From: Beduinella massiliensis
GTDB lineage: Bacteria > Bacillota > Clostridia > Christensenellales > Aristaeellaceae
Direction of reading: 5' to 3'
DNA: 64,000 nt
Assembly (NCBI RefSeq): GCF_900199405.1
Contig: NZ_LT963430.1
Span: forward strand, 3,421,894-3,485,893
In this document: in pieces, positions 40,405 through 48,740 of the stretch
Position numbering within the stretch: the first letter of the stretch is position 1
Layout: every line of letters starts with the position of its first letter
Made by a program: the position numbers and the translations under genes
Notes under the pieces: generated by a model
Told to the model about the DNA's origin: nothing
The model's database searches: none
Seen by the model: the letters and a program-made list of their open reading frames with translations, nothing else

Positions 40405-41124
40405 TTACCTCACGGCGTTGCCGCTTGGATCGGAATCGCGCCTGAACTGATTATACCACGCGCGCCCCCGCCTTTCAAGTCCGAGGGTCACGGCGTACAT
40501 GGCGCCTACGGCGCCCGCGCCGACGGCCTCGATCGCGAGCAGATACGGGATGCGCCCCAGGGATTCAAAGAACTGCAGCGGCGTGCCGTAAGGGGCCGCC
40601 ATCAAAAACAGGTAGTTGGTGCCGAGCAGCCGGTTCGCCGCGTACACGCAGGCGGCAAAGGCATTGCCCCAGAGCAGCGTGCGCAGCGCGCCGCGGCGCC
40701 GGGGCAGGAACCCCTGCGCGATGCGCGTCAGCGGCGACAGCACGATCAGCGCGTGCGTCGCAAAAAAGGCCGCGTCCAGCGGCCCCTGCCAAGGCACCCG
40801 GAGGATGGAGGGAAACAGCAGCGCCAGGGAGGCACAGGGCATGCCCAGATACCACAGGAAGTGATAAAGCCCCTCCGCCGGGCGCAGGTAAAACGCGAGG
40901 CTCAAAAACGCACACAGCGAACACAGGTGCAGCGGAAGCAGCGTTTGGACGATCGATTCGCCGCTCTGCGCCACGCAGAGATAAGTCGTCGCCATCGACA
41001 GCGCCAGCAGCGCGAACAGAAAGCGCGCGACGGCGCGTTCCCTTCGCCCATCCCGCCTGAGCGCTCCCAGCGCGCAAGCCCCGATATATCCCCAAATGCC
41101 AAGACTGACCGCCTGCACACGCAT
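40405..41124 (-). CDS. YwaF-family (TIGR02206) integral membrane protein
   Basis: A 239-residue, six- to seven-segment membrane protein. LLPLHLCSLCAFLSLAFYL and the central FLWYLGMPCASLALLFPS region are typical of the YwaF/TMEM164-like family, whose function is unknown. Start choice is uncertain: GGAGGGG abuts the ATG at 41124, and a GTG six bases later would have better spacing. The N-terminus looks short for the family, since it begins close to the first membrane segment. It follows the beta-propeller gene by 12 bases, presumably one transcript. Confidence 0.82.
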   Translation of the reverse strand: MRVQAVSLGIWGYIGACALGALRRDGRRERAVARFLFALLALSMATTYLCVAQSGESIVQTLLPLHLCSLCAFLSLAFYLRPAEGLYHFLWYLGMPCASLALLFPSILRVPWQGPLDAAFFATHALIVLSPLTRIAQGFLPRRRGALRTLLWGNAFAACVYAANRLLGTNYLFLMAAPYGTPLQFFESLGRIPYLLAIEAVGAGAVGAMYAVTLGLERRGRAWYNQFRRDSDPSGNAVR

Positions 41125-41136
41125 CCCCTCCGGGCA

Positions 41137-41994
41137 TTAGCCTTGCCCCGAGGGCGCGTCCGTATACCACAGCAGGTCGTCCGCCGAGGCGTCCAGGATG
41201 CGCCGGCTTTCGCCCGTTCGCGGGCTGACGGCATACACGCCGCCCTGCAGCGCGTCCGCGCAGACGACCCGCTCGCCCGCCAGCAGCACCCGCTCGCAGA
41301 GTCCTTCCATCGGAGCGCGCCAGACCGGCTCCCCCCGCGACACCCGGCTGACGCCGTCCGTGCCCGCAAGCACGCCGCCGCGCACCGGGCAGAGCCCGCC
41401 CGGCAGCCCGGAAAGCGCCACGTTCCAGGAGGCCGCGCCGTTTCGCGCTCGCAGGGCGTACACGCGGCTCGCGTTCTCCCCCGCGAGGCACAGCGCGTAC
41501 AGCATGCCCGCGCTGAAGGCGACGTCCGTCACCGGCCCCGGCAGGACGGCGCGTCCGGTCGTGCGCAGCGTCGCCGCGTTCAGCAGCTGCACCTCGCAGC
41601 GCCCGCCTCCCGCCACCGCGAGGCAGCGTCCCGAAGGGTCGAGCGCCATGCCGCGCGGCTGCTGCCCCGCCCGCGCGAGCATGAGCGGCGCGCCCGTACG
41701 GCTTTCCAGCATCAGCACGCTGTCCGCGTCCTGGCAGAGCGCGTAGAGCGTCCCGCCGTCCGGAGAAAGCAGCAGGCGGGTCACGTTTGGCCCGCCCGCG
41801 AAGAGCTGCTGCGGACAAAGCGTGCGCGCGTCAAGCCGCCAGATCACATCCTCGCGCCGCGAGGCGCAGAAAACCGACTCGCCTCCGGCGCAAAGCGCCG
41901 CCGCGCCCGACAGCGGCGCGCGACGGATCCCTAAAGCGCTCAGGCTATACAGCGCCCCCGCCCCGCTGTCGGACGCGATCAGCCGTCCTCCCAT
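41137..41994 (-). CDS. Beta-propeller repeat protein (YVTN/NHL-like)
   Basis: A 285-residue protein composed of repeated propeller strands (NVTRLLLSPDGGTLYALCQD, QPRGMALDPSGRCLAVAGGG, VTDVAFSAGMLYALCLAG). No signal peptide or catalytic motif is evident. Similar proteins bind ligands or act as lactonases, and no specific role can be given. ATG 41994 is preceded by GGGGAGGG. It is the first gene of a pair with the YwaF-like membrane protein. Confidence 0.7.
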   Translation of the reverse strand: MGGRLIASDSGAGALYSLSALGIRRAPLSGAAALCAGGESVFCASRREDVIWRLDARTLCPQQLFAGGPNVTRLLLSPDGGTLYALCQDADSVLMLESRTGAPLMLARAGQQPRGMALDPSGRCLAVAGGGRCEVQLLNAATLRTTGRAVLPGPVTDVAFSAGMLYALCLAGENASRVYALRARNGAASWNVALSGLPGGLCPVRGGVLAGTDGVSRVSRGEPVWRAPMEGLCERVLLAGERVVCADALQGGVYAVSPRTGESRRILDASADDLLWYTDAPSGQG

Positions 41995-42214
41995 GGGCCG
42001 CCCTCCCCTTCCGCACAAGTTGCATCTACCGCATCCTATGCCAAAGGCCGCCGCCGCGTCCCAGGCGATTGCCCCGGCGCGGCCGCCCCGCGAATTTGCG
42101 CCGGAAAGGCAGGAAATCGCGCGCCGCGCACGGAATAAAAAAGCGAGGGATTTAGGCCCTGTTTGAAGCGGCGCGTACCGGCCGCGAATTCACCGAAGAA
42201 GGAGACATCATCCC

Positions 42215-42463
42215 ATGTACACGTACAAAACCCACGGCACCTGTTCCCGAAGCATCGATTTCGACGTGCACGACGGCGTCGTTACCGCCTGCCGCTTTGA
42301 GGGCGGCTGCACGGGCAATACGCAGGGCGTCGCCCGCCTCGTCGTCGGCAAAAAGGTGGACGACGTGATCGCGATGCTGAAGGGAATCGAATGCCGCGGC
42401 AACACGTCCTGCCCCGATCAGCTCGCGCGGGCGCTGGAACAATATCAGCAGCAGCGCGCCTGA
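42215..42463 (+). CDS. TSCPD-domain protein, TIGR03905 family
   Basis: An 82-residue protein of the TIGR03905 family, a stand-alone TSCPD domain as found at the end of some ribonucleotide reductases. The defining pattern is complete: THGTCSRSIDFD, GGCTGNTQGVARLVVG with its GGC-x-GN core, and GNTSCPDQLARAL with the TSCPD motif. Conserved cysteines suggest metal binding. The start follows GAAGGAG. It probably shares a transcript with the following phasin-like and ABC1 kinase genes (36 bases to the next start). Function is not established. Confidence 0.95.
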   Translation: MYTYKTHGTCSRSIDFDVHDGVVTACRFEGGCTGNTQGVARLVVGKKVDDVIAMLKGIECRGNTSCPDQLARALEQYQQQRA

Positions 42464-42499
42464 AGCCCGCTGCAAGGCCGCTGCAAAGGAGGTCTTTTT

Positions 42500-42850
42500 A
42501 TGGATTCATTGGAGGAAAGCGTGCGCAGGCTGCTCCTCGCCGGCGTCGGCGCAGCCGCTGCCACGGCGGAAAAGTCACAGGAGCTGCTGGACGAGCTGGT
42601 CAAGAGGGGCGAGCAGGCTATCGCGCAGGGCCAGGTGCTCAACGAAGAGCTGCGGCACGGCATCAAGCAGGCGATCCGTGAAACCCCCACGGTGAACGCT
42701 GCCGCGCAGGGCGGCGACGCGCTGCAAAAGACGCTTGCCGCCCTGACACCCGAACAGCTCGCCGCGCTCAAGGCGCAGATCGAAGCGCTGCAAAGCAGTA
42801 AGGAGGCCCCCGAGCGGGGGGACGCGAAAGATGGCGAGCCGGGAAGGTGA
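42500..42850 (+). CDS. Phasin-like helical protein
   Basis: A 116-residue, mostly alpha-helical protein (LEESVRRLLLAGVGAAAATA, KSQELLDELVKRGEQAIAQG) resembling phasins and the small helical proteins that precede ABC1 kinases in Clostridia. It ends in a charged Lys/Glu/Asp-rich tail. AAAGGAGG precedes the ATG. Its 3' end overlaps the start of the ABC1 kinase gene by 20 bases, so the two are translated together and probably function together at the membrane. Confidence 0.8.
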   Translation: MDSLEESVRRLLLAGVGAAAATAEKSQELLDELVKRGEQAIAQGQVLNEELRHGIKQAIRETPTVNAAAQGGDALQKTLAALTPEQLAALKAQIEALQSSKEAPERGDAKDGEPGR

Positions 42851-44414
42851 CGGCTCCTACAGGGAGCGCCTTAAGGAGATCACCGAGGTGCTGATGCGCA
42901 GCGAAATCGTGCGTGGCATCACGCCCGAAAAGCTGCGCCGCATCCTGGAAGACCTCGGCCCCACGTACATCAAGCTCGGCCAGATCATGTCCATGCGTTC
43001 AGACATGCTGCCCAAGGCCTACTGCGACGAGCTGGTACGCCTGCGCTCCGACGTGCCGCCCATGCCCTTTGAAGAGGTAAAGCGCATCGTCGAGCGGGAA
43101 TACGCCGCGCCGCTTCGCGACGTGTTTTCCGCGTTCGACGAGCGCGCGCTCGGCTCTGCCTCCATCGCGCAGGTGCATCGGGCCACCCTGAAAACCGGCG
43201 AGCGCGTCGTCGTGAAGGTGCAGCGCGAGGGGATTTACGAGACGATGTCCCGCGATATCGCGCTCCTGCATCGCGCGGTGGGCGTGCTCAGGTATACGCC
43301 CGTCGCAGGGCTTGTGGATTTTAACAAGGTGCTGGACGAGATGTGGTCTGTGGCGCAGCAGGAGATGAACTTCCTGACCGAAGCCGCGAACCTGGAGGAA
43401 TTTGCCCGCCTGAATGCGGACGTGGCGTTCGTCTGCTGTCCCGCGCTCTACAAGACCTACACGACCACGCACGTGCTGGTGATGGAGTACATCGATGGCC
43501 TGGGCGTAGACGCGCGGGAAAGCCTGACCGGGGCGGGCTACGACCCGGCGGAGATCGGCGCGAAGCTCGCGGACAACTACGTAAAGCAGGTGGTGGACGA
43601 CGGCTTCTTTCACGCGGACCCGCACCCGGGCAATCTGCGCGTCCGCGAGGGCAAGATCGTCTTTATCGACATGGGCATGATGGGCCGCCTGACCCCGCGC
43701 GATCAGGCGCTCATCGGCAGCATCGTGGAGGGCGTGGCCGTAAACGACGTGGGCAGGATCAAGGACGCGGTCATGTCCATCGGCGACATCCACGGGCGGG
43801 TCGACCAGGGGCGCCTGTACGCGGACATCGACGAGCTGCTGGCCAAGTACGGCTCGGCAGACCTGGGCGGCATCGATCTGGCTCAGATGTTCGAGGATCT
43901 GATGGAGGTCATGAAGGTCCACCACATCTCCATGCCCCATGGCCTTTCCATGCTGGCGCGCGGCATGGCGACGCTGGAGGGCGTCATCTCCGCGCTCAGC
44001 CCGGAGATCAACATCGTCTCCGTCGCCTCCGGACGCATCGCGGGGCGCATGCTGCGAAACTTCGACTTCAAAAAGGAGCTGCAGCGCGCAAGCCGCGCGA
44101 TCTATGCCTCCGCGCGCAAGGCGCTCGACATCCCGGCGCTCGCCGCCGACGTGCTGCGCCAGACCCAGCGCGGCCAGACGCGGCTGAACTTCGACATGCA
44201 CGCCTCGGACGACCTGCGCGCCCTGCTGCTATCGCTTGCGGACAAGCTGGTGACGGGGCTGGTGATCGCGGCCCTGCTGCTGGGCTCCAGCATCCTGTGC
44301 ACGACGGACATGCAGCCGCGCCTGCTCGGCGTGCCGCTGCTGGGCGTCATCGGCTACGCCGCGGCGCTCGCGCTGATCGTCTACCTCGGGATCAAGGAAA
44401 AGCGGCACAAGTGA
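42831..44414 (+). CDS. ABC1/AarF/UbiB-family atypical kinase
   Basis: A 527-residue ADCK/UbiB protein. The KxGQ motif is LGPTYIKLGQIMSMRSDMLP. The Ala-rich nucleotide loop is GSASIAQVHRATL, followed by the VVVKVQR lysine. The catalytic loop is DGFFHADPHPGNL, and the metal-site Asp lies in FIDMGMMGRL. Two hydrophobic segments (about 465-515) anchor the C-terminus. Family members support isoprenoid-quinone or lipid homeostasis, but the substrate in Firmicutes is unclear. The gene overlaps the phasin-like gene. Confidence 0.93.
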   Translation: MASREGDGSYRERLKEITEVLMRSEIVRGITPEKLRRILEDLGPTYIKLGQIMSMRSDMLPKAYCDELVRLRSDVPPMPFEEVKRIVEREYAAPLRDVFSAFDERALGSASIAQVHRATLKTGERVVVKVQREGIYETMSRDIALLHRAVGVLRYTPVAGLVDFNKVLDEMWSVAQQEMNFLTEAANLEEFARLNADVAFVCCPALYKTYTTTHVLVMEYIDGLGVDARESLTGAGYDPAEIGAKLADNYVKQVVDDGFFHADPHPGNLRVREGKIVFIDMGMMGRLTPRDQALIGSIVEGVAVNDVGRIKDAVMSIGDIHGRVDQGRLYADIDELLAKYGSADLGGIDLAQMFEDLMEVMKVHHISMPHGLSMLARGMATLEGVISALSPEINIVSVASGRIAGRMLRNFDFKKELQRASRAIYASARKALDIPALAADVLRQTQRGQTRLNFDMHASDDLRALLLSLADKLVTGLVIAALLLGSSILCTTDMQPRLLGVPLLGVIGYAAALALIVYLGIKEKRHK

Positions 44415-44436
44415 CCCGCAATACGGAGGGGATCGG

Positions 44437-45015
44437 ATGGAGAATCGGCCGGAATTAAGCGAACGCCTGAGCGCGAAGGCCTTTCGCAGCCACTATTACT
44501 TAAAGGAAGAGCTCGTCGCCTTCTGTAAAGCCGCCGGACTGCCCGCCAGCGGGGGGAAGATCGAGCTCACCGAACGCATCGCCCGATACCTCGACACGGG
44601 AACGGTGCTCCCCGCCCAAACCTCGTCGAGGCCCGCTGCCTGCGCGCAGGACCTTACCGAGGACGCGGTCATCGAAGAAAACTTCGTCTGCTCCGAAAGG
44701 CACCGGGCGTTCTTCCGCGAAAGGCTGGGCGCTTCCTTTTCGTTCAACGTCCCCTTTCAAAGGTGGCTGAAGGCGAACGCGGGCAAAACCTACGCCGAGG
44801 CCCTTGAGGCTTACGGACGGATTCTCGCGGACAAGAAGGCGCGAGCCCTCCCCATCGACCGGCAGTTCGAATACAACGCCTACATCCGCGCGTTTTTTGC
44901 GGACAACCCCGGAAAGACGCTTCAGCAGGCGATCCGCTGCTGGCAATACAAAAAGGCCTTCGCGGGAACCCATGCTTACGAGCCCGCCGACCTGATGGCA
45001 TTGGATGCGGAGTGA
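44437..45015 (+). CDS. SAP-domain protein with DUF6434-like C-terminal region
   Basis: A 192-residue protein. Residues 15-50 form a SAP-like nucleic-acid-binding helix pair (YYLKEELVAFCKAAGLPASG, then KIELTERIARYL). Residues 80-185 resemble DUF6434 (FSFNVPFQRWLKANAGKTYA; EALEAYGRILADKK; QFEYNAYIRAFFADN). Proteins of this layout are annotated as SAP domain-containing, with no known role. It starts 22 bases after the ABC1 kinase gene. Confidence 0.82.
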   Translation: MENRPELSERLSAKAFRSHYYLKEELVAFCKAAGLPASGGKIELTERIARYLDTGTVLPAQTSSRPAACAQDLTEDAVIEENFVCSERHRAFFRERLGASFSFNVPFQRWLKANAGKTYAEALEAYGRILADKKARALPIDRQFEYNAYIRAFFADNPGKTLQQAIRCWQYKKAFAGTHAYEPADLMALDAE

Positions 45016-45029
45016 CGGGAGAGAAGACG

Positions 45030-45633
45030 ATGAGGTTTCAGCAAATCGCCGCCTGTCCCGACCTGCGCGCCACCTCAAAGGCGATAGGCGCTGTCGGTTG
45101 GGTGCGGCGCCGAACGGCCGCCTGCCGGCTTCGGCCCTCCAATATGTCGCGGACCGGTTCAGGCCCTATGCGGACGGTCTGGAGGTCTTCCTGGTACCGC
45201 ATGCCCGATTATGGAGGCGACTACCGGGCGCAGTGGGCCCTCTGCGCCCGGCTCTCCGACAGGCAGACCCCGCACGTCGATCTCGTCAGCGTCTGGCGGC
45301 TCGTCCGCGACGAAACCTACGCCGGATGCCTCTCTTCGCGCAGTGCTGCGAGGCCCTCGGCGGGGCGTTTTCGTGTTTTGTGCACCAGGGCTCCTGCACC
45401 AGGGAAACGAGCGGTTCTACGACGTCTGGCTGACGCCCGGGGATCTCGACCGGATACCGGCCTCGCTTGCGACGCACACGCTCATGCACCTTCACAAGGC
45501 CAGTCTGGCGGAGGTGGGCAGCCGGAGCAATCGCTGTGCGACCTTGCTGCGTCGCATGGACAGCCAGCGCCTGTTTCCACGGGGTGACTACATCGAATGG
45601 CTGCTCAACCGCTATTGCTGTAAGATTTTGTAA
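45030..45633 (+). pseudogene. Frameshifted remnant of an unidentified gene
   Basis: A protein-like sequence is spread over three frames: MRFQQIAACPDLRATSKAIG in the first, NGRLPASALQYVADRFRPYA (about 45107-45205) in the second, DYRAQWALCARLSDRQTPHV (about 45205-45330) back in the first, and FVFCAPGLLHQGNERFYDVW to the stop at 45633 in the third. At least three frame changes are needed, so it is most likely a decayed gene; repeated sequencing or assembly error is the alternative. The ATG at 45030 has GGGAGAG ahead of it, and its frame directly follows the SAP-domain gene. I do not recognise the family. Confidence 0.75.
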
Positions 45634-45661
45634 AGCGTGGCGTTCTCGTCGCGCGCAAAAC

Positions 45662-45693
45662 CCGGGCCTCCGCTTGTGGAGGCCCGGATTTTT
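45662..45693. terminator. Bidirectional terminator between the pseudogene and GH88 gene
   Basis: CCGGGCCTCC-GCTTGT-GGAGGCCCGG (45662-45687) is a perfect ten-pair stem with ATTTTT on the right and AAAA on the left, ending converging transcripts. Confidence 0.9.
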
Positions 45694-45718
45694 AAATCGT
45701 GAAGGGTACCGGCATGGC

Positions 45719-46876
45719 CTATCGTCTGCTTGCCGTTTTTATAGGATTCCAAAACAGCATCGTCTCACCCCGCAGTTTGCGCACGGCCTCAATCAGAAAA
45801 TAATCCGCATAGGTCATACGAATATGGCGCCCTGCCGGATCGTGATATGCCGACGTGCAATGCGTCAAAATTGCCGGGTCACCCAGCGTCCAGTCGGCAT
45901 GCCGCTCTTCGGTATGCGTGAGCAGGCATATCGCCGCCTGCCTATAGATTTGCTGCTCCGATGTCGGGACGAGCCGCGCCAGTTCGAGCAGACCGCTGGC
46001 AGCGATGCTGCCCGCCGCATCATCCCAGACAGCAGGCGTCTGCGGCGCGCGAAAATCGCAGGGCGGGATCCATTCCCGTTGCACGCTGCTGATAAAGTAA
46101 TGCGCAACGCGTTTAGCGGTATTCAAATACGCTTCTTTACCTGTCAGCAGGTAACTGAGTGAAAAGCCATAGAGCGCCCATGCCTGACCGCGCGACCAGC
46201 TTGAGCCGGATGCGTATCCCTGTCCCCCCGGGCGATCCAGTACGTCGCCGCTCAGCGGATCAAAACAAACGATATGATTGCAGGAGCCGTCTGCGCGCAC
46301 GAAAGCCTCCATCGTGGTATCCGCGTGCCGCTGGGCTATCAGTTGAAAGCGCGGATCACCCGTTTCGCGGCTGGCCCAGTAAAGCAGCGGTAGGTTCATC
46401 ATGCAGTCGATGATGGCCCAGCCCTGGTTATCTACCCCGTTCCAGGCCCGAATGAAACCAAAGGGATTATAGCGCGAAGCAAGTAAATACGCAGCAAACA
46501 ACGTTCGTTCTCGACTGTCCGAATTGCCCTCCAGGGCGTATCGCACGCCGCTGTGAATTAACCACATGAACCCGACGTCATGATGCAGCCGCTGAAAGTC
46601 CCGCAGCGCAGCATCAAGCATTTCTTCGACCCGAACAGCCTCGTCCCGATAAATCGCGTCCCCTGTCATACGGTACATCTGCCACATTTCAGCCGGCCAG
46701 AATCCGTTCGTCCACCAATCGATCTGCGTAGGTGCCCATTCGCCGTTCCGGGTCGAATAAGGAACAAAGTCCGTCCGGCGTGCCTTCTCTACCGCATAGC
46801 GCATCTTGAGCTGAAGCAGGCCTTCCACGCGTTCTAGCCAGTTCGAAAGCTCCTGTACATTCATAAAATTCGTCAT
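45719..46876 (-). CDS. Glycoside hydrolase family 88 (unsaturated glucuronyl hydrolase)
   Basis: A 385-residue (alpha/alpha)6-barrel hydrolase that removes 4,5-unsaturated uronic acid residues produced by polysaccharide lyases. The catalytic Asp motif HHDVGFM is near residue 98. DNQGWAIIDCMMNLPLLYWA and GYASGSSWSRGQAWALYG are conserved substrate-site regions, with VWDDAAGSIAASGLLEL further along. There is no signal peptide, so it works on imported disaccharides. AGGAGG precedes the ATG. It is the last gene of the locus with an importer and AraC regulator. The source polymer could be a glycosaminoglycan, rhamnogalacturonan or other uronide. Confidence 0.94.
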   Translation of the reverse strand: MTNFMNVQELSNWLERVEGLLQLKMRYAVEKARRTDFVPYSTRNGEWAPTQIDWWTNGFWPAEMWQMYRMTGDAIYRDEAVRVEEMLDAALRDFQRLHHDVGFMWLIHSGVRYALEGNSDSRERTLFAAYLLASRYNPFGFIRAWNGVDNQGWAIIDCMMNLPLLYWASRETGDPRFQLIAQRHADTTMEAFVRADGSCNHIVCFDPLSGDVLDRPGGQGYASGSSWSRGQAWALYGFSLSYLLTGKEAYLNTAKRVAHYFISSVQREWIPPCDFRAPQTPAVWDDAAGSIAASGLLELARLVPTSEQQIYRQAAICLLTHTEERHADWTLGDPAILTHCTSAYHDPAGRHIRMTYADYFLIEAVRKLRGETMLFWNPIKTASRR

Positions 46877-46891
46877 CCCGAGTCCTCCTGT

Positions 46892-47881
46892 TTAGATAAA
46901 CGGCCGGCGATCCAGCACATTTTTGAGCGGAATGCTCGACTCGATCTTTCCGGGGAGCGCCAATTGCAATTCCGAAAGCGCGCAGATCGCGCCGAATAGC
47001 ATGTGCAGATCGTTGAACGCCTCATCAGTCTTTTCGTCCAGCCCTTCCAGGTACGCGATAAAGGACTGTGCGAAATCCTCCAACAAGGACTTAACCTCTT
47101 CAAAACGGTGCGGCGTTTGGCGGGAAGCCCGGTTTATGCAAAAGACCCAATCGATCTCCATAAACCCTACCTCGCGCCCAAAGCACGCATCCATCGTTTT
47201 ACTCCGATACATGTCGATACACGTATCGATCAGTTGCTCTGCATAAGGGATAGGCTGACGCGCGTATTCATGGTTGAACAGATAATGAAACCACCCGCAT
47301 AGGTGATGTGAGAGCAAATCGCCCGTCAACCGTCCGCGATAGCTAAGGCCCTTTTGCGGATCACAGTGTTCGCGCAGCCAAGCAAAATAGTCGCGCTGCC
47401 AGGCAAGGCTACAGGTACGCGTAACCGTAAGCGCTGCAAACAGACCAGCTCCCTTGTGGGACTGCGCCCAGGGAGAATGCTCCCAATCCAGCGATTCCAG
47501 AAAGTCATACAGCTTTTCTTTATCAAGGTATGGCATCAGCGCGGTCAACGGATATAACGGTGTCGAATCGAACAGTTCCAGTGCTGAGATACAATGCGCT
47601 GTCGTATGAATCGGATGATGCGAGCCTTCCTCATACAGGCCCGTTTTAGGGTCTTGCATGCTGCGCAGCGCCTTTACCCACGCAGCGCGCTTAGCCGGAT
47701 CGCGTTCAAAATCGCCGATCGTGTACAGAATATTCGCCGCGTCGGCGCATCCGTACTCGTTCATTCCCAGTTTGCGCGTTCCCGCTTCATTCTGCCAAAG
47801 CCAGCGGCAGTACACGCCCTCCTCCAAGCGATGGGAAGCTACGGTCGCACGGATTTTTTCGATGAAGTGATCAATATTCAT
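46892..47881 (-). CDS. Unassigned alpha-helical protein in a GH88 operon, possible glycan-active enzyme
   Basis: A 329-residue cytoplasmic protein that I do not recognise. Repeated amphipathic helices with Trp/His-rich turns (LEEGVYCRWLWQNEAGTRK, EEGSHHPIHTTAHCISALEL, LLSHHLCGWFHYLFNHEYAR, REVGFMEIDWVFCINRAS) suggest an (alpha/alpha)6 toroid like many glycoside hydrolases and lyases. Candidate acidic residues lie in EVGFMEIDW. ATG 47881 with GGAGG upstream is chosen over a longer ORF that runs into araC. It lies between the AraC regulator and GH88 genes in one operon, which supports a role in uronide metabolism. Confidence 0.75.
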   Translation of the reverse strand: MNIDHFIEKIRATVASHRLEEGVYCRWLWQNEAGTRKLGMNEYGCADAANILYTIGDFERDPAKRAAWVKALRSMQDPKTGLYEEGSHHPIHTTAHCISALELFDSTPLYPLTALMPYLDKEKLYDFLESLDWEHSPWAQSHKGAGLFAALTVTRTCSLAWQRDYFAWLREHCDPQKGLSYRGRLTGDLLSHHLCGWFHYLFNHEYARQPIPYAEQLIDTCIDMYRSKTMDACFGREVGFMEIDWVFCINRASRQTPHRFEEVKSLLEDFAQSFIAYLEGLDEKTDEAFNDLHMLFGAICALSELQLALPGKIESSIPLKNVLDRRPFI

Positions 47882-47909
47882 TCGTCTTTCCTCCAGATTG
47901 TACATCCTA

Positions 47910-48716
47910 TTATTTTTCCGTCTTGCGGTATTGGCTCGGAGAAACGCCCATGTTCTTATGAAAGAAACTAGAAAAATGAGCTGAGTCAAAAAAGCCCGTT
48001 TGTTGGGCAATTTCGCTGATGCTCTTATCCGTATTCATCAGCAGTACGCGCGCTTTTGCCAGGCGTCTTTGATTATACAGCGCGATGACCCCGCTGCCGA
48101 AATAACGGCGCGCAAGCCTTTCCAGTTGGGGTACACTCATGTGAAAATGCTCCGCTACCCGTGCGGTAGAAAGCCCTGCGTCCAGATTGCTTTCCAGATA
48201 GTGTGAAAGCCGTGCGTCAAAGCGATCTTCACTGCCATAGGCGATGCTCTCAACCGACCGCAGGATGGCATCGCTCATGATCAGGCAAGCTTTGGACTGG
48301 GCAATACTGCTGTTATTTGCCATTAGCTGAAGCATTTCCGGAGTCCGCTGCAGGAAACGGAAATCCTCCATGATGATCGGCGTGTTCACATACGTCTTTA
48401 GCAGCGGTAAAATCCCCAGCAAATCGCCGCCCTCCGCATACAGGTTGGCACCGATTTGTTCGTACCCTGTCGCGGTGAACAGTTCATGAAGATAATTTGG
48501 AGGAATCAGGCTCGCGTATCCTTGGGTAAGCACCCGGCTCCCGTCACAATTAAGCGTCAACGTGCCAGCGGTCACGATAAAGAATTGATAGTAATCGTGC
48601 GCATGGCTTCGTCGACCCCAATGCGCTGTGCGCTTGTAGTAATTGATATCCGCAAAGGGTGCGGCAGGCTTTTGCATGAGATACCCGAGCAAGGACGGGC
48701 AATCTTCAAATTCCAT
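47910..48716 (-). CDS. AraC-family transcriptional regulator
   Basis: A 268-residue regulator with an N-terminal cupin-like sugar-sensing domain (about 25-130; RRSHAHDYYQFFIVTAGTLT) and a C-terminal AraC double helix-turn-helix (about 170-265; LSTARVAEHFHMSVPQLERL; ISEIAQQTGFFDSAHFSSFF). AGGAGG precedes the start. It lies inside the importer/GH88 operon, so it probably activates that operon when the sugar is present. Paired repeats upstream of the binding-protein gene are candidate sites. Confidence 0.93.
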   Translation of the reverse strand: MEFEDCPSLLGYLMQKPAAPFADINYYKRTAHWGRRSHAHDYYQFFIVTAGTLTLNCDGSRVLTQGYASLIPPNYLHELFTATGYEQIGANLYAEGGDLLGILPLLKTYVNTPIIMEDFRFLQRTPEMLQLMANNSSIAQSKACLIMSDAILRSVESIAYGSEDRFDARLSHYLESNLDAGLSTARVAEHFHMSVPQLERLARRYFGSGVIALYNQRRLAKARVLLMNTDKSISEIAQQTGFFDSAHFSSFFHKNMGVSPSQYRKTEK

Positions 48717-48740
48717 CCAAATCCTCCTAAGAACCGGCGT

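Noticed and set aside
42999-44201. A 400-codon minus-strand ORF opposite the ABC1 kinase
   Set aside because: Shadow frame; kinase motifs on the plus strand are unambiguous.
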